Source of the DNA: Candidatus Babelota bacterium
Lineage (GTDB): Bacteria > JAGOBX01
Direction: 5' to 3'
DNA: 5,176 nucleotides
NCBI GenBank assembly: GCA_017999075.1
Contig: JAGOBX010000291.1
Span: 1-5,176 of the forward strand
Shown: positions 1-5,176 of the stretch, piece by piece
Position numbering within the stretch: position 1 is the first letter of the stretch
Layout of the letters: each line of letters begins with the position of its first letter
Notes under the pieces: model-generated
Told to the model about the DNA's origin: nothing
The model's database searches: none
Seen by the model: only the letters and a program-made list of their open reading frames with translations
Made by a program: the position numbers and the translations under genes

Positions 1-2
1 CA

Positions 3-965
3 CTTGAAAACGGAAAAAGCCTTGAGGAAACTGTTTTATTTTCAAAACAATCAGGAGGGTCAAGTTCAAATGTTGCTGTTGGACTTGCCCGTCTTGACAT
101 ACCTGCAGCTTTTACCGGAATAATAGGTGATGATTATTTCGGTAATTTTTTGGAACGCAAACTTTCAGACAGCGGAATTGATTGTTCACTTTTAAAAAAA
201 ACTTCTAAATTCAACACTCCTATTGTATTTGTCGGACTGGATAAAAAAGGAAATAATGATTTTTGTTTTTATAGAGATTTTAATCTTAATAAAGAATATA
301 AAATCACAAAGCAAGACAGTCATTTTATAAAAAAAATAAAAATTATGCATTTCAGTTCGGTAGTTCTCCGGGAAATAAATTTTAAATTTCAAATTGCCAA
401 ACTTATTGACTATATAAAATTTAAAAACAGGGGACTCATCCATTTTGACGCAAATATAAGATTCGGGCTGTGGAATAATCATAATATTTTAAAAAATGTC
501 ATAATTCAATTTTGCAAATTGTCTGATATAATAAAATTTTCTGAAGAAGAACTTTTTTTTGTTTCCAACATTAAAAATATAGAAAAATCATTAAAAACAA
601 TTAAACTTTTTAAAGATAAACTTGTAATTGTGACTGCAGGAGAAAATGGGAGTTATACTTTGTTAAACAATGAGCTGATACATATTCCTTCTTTTAAAAT
701 AAATGCAGTCGATACTACAGGAGCAGGAGATGCTTTTGTCAGCGCATTTTTATCGAGATTGTATAAAAATAAAATAGACAGTTTTGAAATTCTGAAGAAT
801 ATGATTAATAAACAAACCATTGAAGAATGGCTTACTTTTTCAAATGCTGCTGGTTCATTGAACTGCGGACAGAGAGGAGCCACTTCCGGTATGACTTCAG
901 AAAAAAATATTATTGATTTTATAAAGGAACAAATTTCGAATGAAAAAAATAAAAGTTGCCGGTGA
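3..965 (+). CDS. PfkB-family carbohydrate kinase, fructokinase-like (5' end outside window)
   Basis: This is probably a cytoplasmic ATP-dependent sugar kinase that phosphorylates a free hexose or a related sugar. The reading frame is open from base 3, so the gene starts before the window. About 320 residues are visible, and roughly 15-25 N-terminal residues (the first beta strand) are missing compared with usual family lengths. Seen in visible residue numbers: the N-terminal PfkB signature GGSSSNVAVGLARL (18-31) followed by GIIGDDYFG (39-47); a DANIRFGLW segment (149-157), matching the D-x-N-x-R-x-x-L-W motif of fructokinases; KFSEEEL (178-184); the VTAGENGS nucleotide-binding turn (210-217); and the C-terminal signature DTTGAGDAF (237-245), whose GAGD aspartate (bases 729-731) is the expected catalytic base. 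The motifs suggest fructokinase, but substrate specificity in this family cannot be read reliably from motifs, and ribokinase or another sugar or nucleoside kinase remains possible. The end overlaps the next gene by 26 bases. Confidence 0.93.
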   Translation, partial: LENGKSLEETVLFSKQSGGSSSNVAVGLARLDIPAAFTGIIGDDYFGNFLERKLSDSGIDCSLLKKTSKFNTPIVFVGLDKKGNNDFCFYRDFNLNKEYKITKQDSHFIKKIKIMHFSSVVLREINFKFQIAKLIDYIKFKNRGLIHFDANIRFGLWNNHNILKNVIIQFCKLSDIIKFSEEELFFVSNIKNIEKSLKTIKLFKDKLVIVTAGENGSYTLLNNELIHIPSFKINAVDTTGAGDAFVSAFLSRLYKNKIDSFEILKNMINKQTIEEWLTFSNAAGSLNCGQRGATSGMTSEKNIIDFIKEQISNEKNKSCR

Positions 966-2769
966 AACATTAGAAAAGTGTTTGAAACAAATTTCTGAAC
1001 AGATTCATAAACCTGTATCTGAAATTAATGATTATAAAATCATTCAAACCGGGGAAAAAGGATTTTTAGGGTTTTTCAAAAAACCATTTGAGATTGAATA
1101 TGTTGACGGTTCTGCGGTTTCGTCTGCAGATGATTTCAGAATTAATGAAGCTCTGAAAGTTGCGCAGGAGTTTGACGGATTTTTTACGATTGATTATCAG
1201 GATAGTTCTGCGTATCTTACTGTTTATCCTCCTGGCGGTTCAGGAAAATCTGTTGATTTAAAGGAAATTATCAGTAGATTGGAATTATTAAAAGTTCATA
1301 ATATAGACGAAAAAAATATAAAAGAAGCATTAACGGATAAAATAAAGACTGCTGTTAAAGTAGCTGATTGGCCTGATGGCGAATCATATAATTCTTATTT
1401 TAAAATTGAAACAAAAATTGATAAAATGGCAGCATACTGCACGATTTTTCCTCCTAAAAAAGGGGGGAAACATCTTTCAGCAGATGATATTATGAATGGT
1501 TTGAAAAATAATAATATAGTTAAAGATATCTTTATTGAAAATATAAAAACAGCTATTAATAATTGCGAATATCATAAAAAATTTGTTGCTGCTGCAGGAC
1601 GGGAACCTGTTAACGGCAGCGATGCATTTATGAAATATTTTTTTAATGTAAATAAAGAGGTAGATTTAAAAATTAAACATGATGGGAGCGTTGATTTCAG
1701 GGAATTAAATATAATTCAGACTATAAAAAAAGATGCAGTGATTTGCGAAAAAATAAATCATAGCGATGGAATCGACGGTTATGATGTTTTCGGAAAAGTT
1801 ATTAAAGCTAAACCAGGAAATGATTTGATAATTAAAAACGGCAGGAATACTTATCTTGACGCTGAAAAACAAAAAGTTTTTGCAGCAAAAGACGGCGAAC
1901 CCACTTTAAATGATGCAGGAGAAGTTAGTGTTAACGAAATTTTATCAATTGAAGGAGATGTTAATTATTCTACAGGTAATATTAATTTTTTGGGAAGCGT
2001 TATAATTGAAGGAAGAATAGAAGATAATTTTACAGTAAAAGCTGCAGGAGATATCATTGTCAAAGGGAATATTGGAAAATCTGTTGTTGATGCAGGATCA
2101 AATATAATTGTTGACGGAGGAATAATCGGAAAAAACGAGGCAGTTATAAAATCCGGAAAAAATGTTTATGCTAAATTTATAGAAAGTTCTAATGTATTTG
2201 CCAAACAGGATATTGTATGCAGAAAAATGATTATGCATTCAAATATTTCTGCCGGCGTTTCTGTGAGAGTGTCTGGCGACCGCGGAGCTTTGATGGGAGG
2301 AATTACGCGTGCTGGAGAATCAGTTGTAGTAAACGAGCTTGGCGCTGTAGGAGCAGCTGTTACAACAGTGGAAGTAGGCATTAAACCTGAAATAATTATG
2401 CAGTTGAGCGAACTTGAAAATAAAAAGATTGATATGACTAAAAAACTTGATAAAATAAAACTCGGTATTCAAACGCTTGAAAAAAGAAATGAAGAACGTG
2501 AATTGGACGGAACAGAAAAAGTTCAGGCGCTTCAACTGAATTCTATGGCAAAATCAGTTTCGGAACAGATTGATTCTGTAAAATTTGAGATAATTCAGAT
2601 AAAACGTAATAGTGAAATTAATCCCCGTTCAAAGATTCAGGTGTATGATAAATTATTCGCTAATGTGCATGTTTTATTCGGTAATATCCAGCGTAATTTC
2701 AGCAAAGAAGAAATTCATGTGAGGCTTGGAGTAATGGACGGGAAAATAGTTATATTACCTTATGATTAG
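940..2769 (+). CDS. FapA/DUF342 family protein with N-terminal Jag-N domain
   Basis: This is a 609-residue protein with no signal peptide or membrane segment, so it is probably cytoplasmic. Residues 1-54 look like a Jag-N domain, including the GEKGFLGFFKKP stretch (38-49). Residues 79-146 and 151-226 are two related copies of the FapA N-terminal unit, each with a PP-x-x-x-GK turn (YPPGGSGK at 96-103, FPPKKGGK at 170-177). Residues 241-335 lead into a glycine- and valine-rich beta-helix-like region (about 336-468), with repeated strands such as GSVIIEGRI and GDIIVKGNIG. Residues 484-556 are a charged coiled coil, followed by a short beta-rich tail. FapA of Vibrio is linked to flagellar assembly and binds a PTS protein, but most DUF342 proteins have no known role and no flagellar gene is visible here, so I do not assign that function. 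The start at 940 is supported by AGGA at 925-928 and because Jag-N similarity begins at residue 1. It is probably coupled to the upstream kinase. Confidence 0.9.
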   Translation: MKKIKVAGETLEKCLKQISEQIHKPVSEINDYKIIQTGEKGFLGFFKKPFEIEYVDGSAVSSADDFRINEALKVAQEFDGFFTIDYQDSSAYLTVYPPGGSGKSVDLKEIISRLELLKVHNIDEKNIKEALTDKIKTAVKVADWPDGESYNSYFKIETKIDKMAAYCTIFPPKKGGKHLSADDIMNGLKNNNIVKDIFIENIKTAINNCEYHKKFVAAAGREPVNGSDAFMKYFFNVNKEVDLKIKHDGSVDFRELNIIQTIKKDAVICEKINHSDGIDGYDVFGKVIKAKPGNDLIIKNGRNTYLDAEKQKVFAAKDGEPTLNDAGEVSVNEILSIEGDVNYSTGNINFLGSVIIEGRIEDNFTVKAAGDIIVKGNIGKSVVDAGSNIIVDGGIIGKNEAVIKSGKNVYAKFIESSNVFAKQDIVCRKMIMHSNISAGVSVRVSGDRGALMGGITRAGESVVVNELGAVGAAVTTVEVGIKPEIIMQLSELENKKIDMTKKLDKIKLGIQTLEKRNEERELDGTEKVQALQLNSMAKSVSEQIDSVKFEIIQIKRNSEINPRSKIQVYDKLFANVHVLFGNIQRNFSKEEIHVRLGVMDGKIVILPYD

Positions 2770-2857
2770 ATTAACTCTAATTATCACGTCAAAATAAAAA
2801 ATATGGAAAACCGGATTAAAAATGCTTGTTTTTTGAAAAATTATTCGGATTTAAATT

Positions 2858-4369
2858 ATGACTAAAAATCGTATATATATCCTGATTTTAATTTTGTCAG
2901 CGGCATTTTTTTTGAGGTATTATGACATTTATAAAGATCCTTTTTATTTTAGCTCCGGTGATAAAGATGCTTTTGTTGATTCTGGAATTTATACTTTTAA
3001 TGCCAAACATCAAATTACAGCAGGAACTTTTTTTTTTGAAGAATATAACTATCATTTAGTGTTTCCTTTGAACACCGCGTTTACATTTTTATATTTCAAG
3101 ATTGCAGGGATAAATTATTTTTCACTGATAAAATTTTTTTGCATACTCGGATTGTGTTATGTTTTTTTGTTTTACCTGATTTTTAAAAATGAAGAAAATT
3201 GTTTTCTGTATTTGATATTTTCGTCTTTTACATTTGTAACTATTTCACTTAACAGGACAGGGTTAACGGAAAATTATCTGTTGTTCTGGATACTTCTGGT
3301 TTTATGGTGTTTTATTAATGAATCGAAAATTCGGCAATTTTTGTGTGGATTTTTTATTATAATAGGATTATATATAAAAACCAATTTTCTTCCGGTTACA
3401 GCAGCAATAATAGTTATTTGTTTTTTGAGAAGAAGTAAAACTGACTACTTGAAATTTTTTATTTCCGGAATATTTACTGCAATATTGTGTTCTGCCATAT
3501 ATTTTTTTTTAACATATGATTCGTATTTGTTATTAAAAGAATCAATAATAATAAGACATATATTCACGGACCATTCAGGACGCTCTTCATTTTTTGATTT
3601 ATTTAACATTCACACTTTTTTGGGTTCTAATTTTTTTGTAAGGTGTTTTATAATTTATGGACTATTTCTTGCCGGGATGTATAAAATAATTCTGAATAAA
3701 AATAAGAATTCTAAAATTGATATGCTGATTATTCCTATTTTTATTTTTACGGTTTTTATAATAGATTATTCTTCGTCGTATTCGCCGGGAAGATACAGAT
3801 TGTTGTTGATACCGTTTTTTATCATAGGTTCGGCAGCATATTTTAAAATTAAAGAAATCAAACAATCGGCAATCCTTTCAATTTTATTGAATTATCTGTT
3901 TTTTTATCCTTTTTTTTGGTGGATAATTCTGAAAAAAATCCGTTTTCATTCAAACTTAGTTATATTTTTTTGTGTTGTAATTTGCTCAGTATTGTTTTAT
4001 TTTATTCAAAAAAAAATTCGATGGCATATTAATATTAAAACAGCACTAATTATTTTTTTGATTATTGAATTGTCTCAATATTATTATATTTTTTCGAATA
4101 CAGGATATGATTTATTAGATTCCACAAAAAAAATTAATAAAATTATTGCGCCAGGCAAAACTGTTTCAGGCTGGTGGGCTCCGCAAATATGTTTTAATAG
4201 AACAGATATTAAAGTAATACCTGGAAATTTATATCCTGAATATTTTGAAAAATATCATCCTGATTATTTGATAACTGCAAATGCGCAATATAATAAGAAT
4301 TATACACTTGTTATGTCATGTAAGTTATCCAGGCCGAATATTATTATTAATACTTATAAAAAATACTGA
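2858..4369 (+). CDS. Polytopic membrane glycosyltransferase, GT-C fold (ArnT/PMT/GT39-like)
   Basis: This 503-residue inner-membrane protein has about 12-14 hydrophobic segments (roughly 4-22, 68-86, 88-109, 115-130, 139-154, 160-190, 199-218, 260-278, 288-304, 314-329, 336-359, 366-383, 394-410) and a soluble C-terminal tail of about 90 residues. The large first outer loop carries DSGIYTFNAK (41-50). This resembles the D-E/S-G-x-Y motif that holds the catalytic aspartate in GT-C enzymes, making D41 the candidate. Further family-like features are LNRTGLTEN (131-139), matching the R-x-x-x-x-E motif after an early helix, and SPGRYRLLLIPF (309-320), matching the late R-Y-x-x-x-x-x-P motif. The expected role is transfer of a sugar from a polyprenyl-phosphate donor to a lipid, glycan or protein on the outer face of the membrane; donor and acceptor are unknown. 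Only a weak GGA (2847-2849) precedes the ATG. The gene is very AT-rich and contains T10 and T9 runs. Confidence 0.78.
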   Translation: MTKNRIYILILILSAAFFLRYYDIYKDPFYFSSGDKDAFVDSGIYTFNAKHQITAGTFFFEEYNYHLVFPLNTAFTFLYFKIAGINYFSLIKFFCILGLCYVFLFYLIFKNEENCFLYLIFSSFTFVTISLNRTGLTENYLLFWILLVLWCFINESKIRQFLCGFFIIIGLYIKTNFLPVTAAIIVICFLRRSKTDYLKFFISGIFTAILCSAIYFFLTYDSYLLLKESIIIRHIFTDHSGRSSFFDLFNIHTFLGSNFFVRCFIIYGLFLAGMYKIILNKNKNSKIDMLIIPIFIFTVFIIDYSSSYSPGRYRLLLIPFFIIGSAAYFKIKEIKQSAILSILLNYLFFYPFFWWIILKKIRFHSNLVIFFCVVICSVLFYFIQKKIRWHINIKTALIIFLIIELSQYYYIFSNTGYDLLDSTKKINKIIAPGKTVSGWWAPQICFNRTDIKVIPGNLYPEYFEKYHPDYLITANAQYNKNYTLVMSCKLSRPNIIINTYKKY

Positions 4370-4407
4370 CGTCAACTTCATTAGAATATTGAAAAATTTT
4401 AAATTAT

Positions 4408-4444
4408 GGGAGTGTTTCCATACTCCCTAAAAAAAATATTTTTT
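4408..4444 (+). terminator. Probable intrinsic terminator after the GT-C gene
   Basis: GGGAGTGT pairs with ATACTCCC across a TTCC loop (4408-4427), giving an 8-bp stem with one G-T pair, 38 bases after the stop codon. The T run (six T at 4439-4444) is separated from the stem by an A-rich stretch, so plus-strand termination may be imperfect. The minus-strand side is also AT-rich, so the hairpin could act in both directions, although no minus-strand gene is seen here. Confidence 0.55.
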
Positions 4445-4527
4445 CTCGCTAATCATCATCGCGAATAAAAATAAAAAAATTAATAAAGAAAAATTAAAAA
4501 AAACGACGCTTAAAATTATTTTTAGGA

Positions 4528-4560
4528 AACGGTTGGCAATGGACGAGATCCCGTACCGTT
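4528..4560. repeat. GC-rich inverted-repeat element, possible structured RNA
   Basis: AACGGT (4528-4533) and ACCGTT (4555-4560) form a perfect 6-bp stem. The 21 bases between them contain a further small GGA/TCC pairing (4541-4543 with 4549-4551). About half of this short stretch is G or C, while its flanks are almost pure A/T. A conserved RNA hairpin, a protein-binding site or a relic of a lost gene would all fit. I match it to no known riboswitch or RNA family. Confidence 0.35.
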
Positions 4561-4581
4561 AGAAGTAGTCAATTTAAGAAA

Positions 4582-4749
4582 ATGACAGAAAAAATTATTA
4601 TCATTATATTATTGGCATTTAGTTTGTATATGATTATTTTTCTAAATAAATATGTAAATGATTTGTGCAATCATAATGATTTTTTTAATAAAAACAGTCA
4701 ATACAATAACATGTTTGTAACGAAAAGTGGAAATTTCAGTTTGTTTTAA
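4582..4749 (+). CDS. Possible small membrane protein, 55 residues, hypothetical
   Basis: The ATG at 4582 opens a 55-codon frame. Residues 1-4 are polar and charged (MTEK), residues 5-21 form one hydrophobic stretch (starting IIIIILLAFSLY) long enough for a single membrane helix, and the rest is polar and rich in asparagine, with one cysteine at 29. I do not recognise it. There is no good ribosome binding site (only AAGA just upstream) and no clear promoter. In DNA this AT-rich, Ile/Phe/Asn-rich frames arise easily by chance. It lies 22 bases after the GC-rich hairpin. It could be a genuine micro-protein, a gene remnant or noise; I lean to noise. Confidence 0.22.
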   Translation: MTEKIIIIILLAFSLYMIIFLNKYVNDLCNHNDFFNKNSQYNNMFVTKSGNFSLF

Positions 4750-4800
4750 AAAAAAATAAGATGTTTTTTGGATAATAATAAATTTTATTACAAAATACAT

Positions 4801-4829
4801 TTGACATAAAACCAATCACAAATTATTAT
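4801..4829 (+). promoter_or_regulatory. Near-consensus sigma-70 promoter
   Basis: TTGACA (4801-4806), a perfect -35 box, is followed after 17 bases by TATTAT (4824-4829). Transcription would start near 4836. No substantial reading frame follows for about 300 bases, so the product would be a non-coding RNA or a long leader for the gene starting at 5136. Background AT-richness makes the -10 box weak evidence, but a perfect -35 at the ideal spacing is less likely by chance. Confidence 0.5.
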
Positions 4830-4921
4830 TATAAAAGGTAATTTGATTAATTAAGCTTCCACAAAAAAGTTTGGTTTATCTTATGACTGCTGTTGGGACT
4901 GACTCTAATAAGTAGCTTTTG

Positions 4922-5003
4922 TGTCATTCTGAGCAAAGTCGAAAAATTTTAAATTTATGATAAAAATAGATTTCTTTACTTGCATTGCTCGAACGAAATG
5001 ACA
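4922..5003. repeat. Decayed palindromic intergenic repeat (TGTCATTCTGAGC type)
   Basis: The left arm begins TGTCATTCTGAGCAAAGTCG and the right arm ends GAACGAAATGACA. Read on the minus strand, the right arm begins TGTCATTTCGTTCGAGCAA. The arms share the terminal TGTCATT and an internal GAGCAA, and each continues into a GAAAAAT- or GAAATCT-like segment. This resembles a dispersed, MITE-like intergenic palindrome seen in many bacteria, with cores of the form TGTCATTCTGAGCGAAGTCG or TGTCATTTCGAGCG. The copy looks diverged, with an AT-rich centre and an insertion in the right arm. It encodes nothing convincing. Confidence 0.6.
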
Positions 5004-5031
5004 TAATTATAAATTATTAGTCGGCCCAGTG

Positions 5032-5069
5032 TTTGTCAAGATTTTTGTAAAATGAATAAGACTGACAAA
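5032..5069. repeat. Short inverted repeat upstream of the last gene
   Basis: TTTGTCA (5032-5038) and TGACAAA (5063-5069) are perfect 7-bp arms separated by 24 bases. They lie just before the likely promoter of the downstream gene, so they could be an operator. No T run follows, so a terminator or attenuator is unlikely. The preceding TCGGCCCAGTG also resembles insertion-sequence ends, but no second end is in view. Confidence 0.3.
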
Positions 5070-5079
5070 GAAAAAACGT

Positions 5080-5107
5080 TTGAAGAATAGAAAAGAAATG
5101 ATAAAAT
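5080..5107 (+). promoter_or_regulatory. Likely promoter of the gene starting at 5136
   Basis: TTGAAG (5080-5085) and TAAAAT (5102-5107) are 16 bases apart, and TG at 5099-5100 gives an extended -10 element (TGATAAAAT). Transcription would begin near 5114, giving a leader of about 20 bases that contains the AAGGAG ribosome binding site at 5119-5124. Confidence 0.42.
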
Positions 5108-5135
5108 GTAATAAAAATAAGGAGCATTTTGCTTT

Positions 5136-5176
5136 TTGGTTAAAACGGCGGAAATGACTGGTGCAAAAATCGTGCT
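5136..5176 (+). CDS. Start of a gene, possibly acetolactate synthase large subunit (3' end outside window)
   Basis: A strong Shine-Dalgarno site AAGGAG (5119-5124) precedes a TTG start at 5136, and the frame is closed upstream by TAA at 5118-5120. The 13 visible codons read (M)VKTAEMTGAKIVL. The M-T-G-A-x-I-V pattern is typical of the first helix of acetolactate synthase large subunits, thiamine-diphosphate enzymes that begin branched-chain amino acid synthesis. An alternative start is the ATG at 5154, but it lies too far from the ribosome binding site. The fragment is too short for firm assignment. A different reading is a damaged IS3-type transposase OrfA, because the neighbouring frame encodes KRRK and the fragment ends AKIVL, as in such proteins; that reading needs a frameshift and a small deletion. 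The codons are less AT-rich than those of the genes upstream. Confidence 0.5.
   Translation, partial: MVKTAEMTGAKIV

Noticed and set aside
192-482. Minus-strand open frame opposite the kinase
   Set aside because: It lies entirely within the well-supported kinase gene, its peptide is low in complexity and matches no family I know, and there is no ribosome binding site. The other minus-strand frames at 653-970, 2166-2381, 2320-2535 and 3662-3865 are rejected for the same reason.
150-965. Start of the kinase at the TTG at base 150
   Set aside because: The frame is open to base 3, and the conserved first PfkB signature (GGSSSNVAVGLARL) lies before base 150, so that TTG is an internal leucine codon.
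2765-2781. ATTAGA/TCTAAT hairpin after the FapA-family gene
   Set aside because: The stem is only 6 bp with mostly A-T pairs and no T run follows, so it is not a credible terminator. The 88-base gap may simply be transcribed.
2803-2865. 20-codon frame that overlaps the first codons of the GT-C gene
   Set aside because: It has no ribosome binding site and no recognisable leader-peptide features, and it is short enough to arise by chance in AT-rich DNA. Coupling to the GT-C gene is possible but unsupported.
4367-4374. TGACGTCA 8-bp palindrome at the stop codon of the GT-C gene
   Set aside because: A single 8-base palindrome overlapping a stop codon is expected by chance and nothing around it suggests an operator.
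4431-4562. Plus-strand open frame ending in MDEIPYR before the micro-ORF
   Set aside because: It has no normal start codon apart from an ATG seven codons before the stop, and its content is mostly lysine, asparagine and isoleucine from A/T runs.
5011-5039. Minus-strand TTGACA promoter reading back into the repeat
   Set aside because: At the 17-base spacing the -10 box is only TAATTT, the better TATAAT is 22 bases away, and no minus-strand gene follows.
4836-5135. T-box or peptide-attenuator leader for the ilvB-like gene
   Set aside because: I find no T-box antiterminator motif (TGGNACC) and no short frame rich in Ile, Val or Leu codons followed by a terminator. The short frames at 4883 and 4957 have ordinary composition.

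Overview
The window is AT-rich bacterial DNA, roughly 70% A+T by eye, read with the standard genetic code. All supported genes lie on the plus strand. The only taxonomic hints are the base composition, a Jag-N plus FapA/DUF342 protein of a type common in spirochaetes, clostridia and other deep-branching Gram-negative or diderm groups, and a multi-membrane GT-C sugar transferase. Spirochaetota or Elusimicrobiota-like bacteria are plausible hosts, but this is a weak inference. No diagnostic RNA gene is present.

Layout. Positions 3-965 hold a PfkB-family sugar kinase whose first residues lie before the window. Its last 26 bases overlap the start of a 609-residue FapA (DUF342) family protein at 940-2769, so the two are probably co-transcribed and translationally coupled. 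After an 88-base gap comes a 503-residue polytopic membrane protein at 2858-4369, which resembles the GT-C (ArnT/PMT-like, GT39) lipid-linked sugar transferases. A 20-base hairpin at 4408-4427, followed a few bases later by a T run, probably ends this transcript.

Positions 4370-5135 are a long region without a convincing large gene. In order they hold the terminator, a locally GC-rich inverted-repeat element (4528-4560), a doubtful 55-residue membrane micro-ORF (4582-4749), a near-consensus sigma-70 promoter with no obvious gene behind it (4801-4829), a decayed palindromic repeat of the TGTCATTCTGAGC type (4922-5003), a 7-bp inverted repeat (5032-5069) and an extended -10 promoter (5080-5107). 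The last promoter leads to a Shine-Dalgarno site and the first 13 codons of a new gene. Its N-terminus looks like acetolactate synthase large subunit (IlvB), but the fragment is too short for certainty.

The genes do not form a recognisable pathway. The kinase (sugar activation) and the GT-C enzyme (sugar transfer to an envelope acceptor) are loosely related by theme, and the FapA protein is probably a cytoplasmic beta-helical scaffold or regulatory protein. I found no CRISPR array, tRNA, rRNA or intact mobile element. I see no clear evidence of a new defence or retroelement system. The most useful leads are the intergenic elements at 4528-5070 and the domain duplication in the FapA-family protein.
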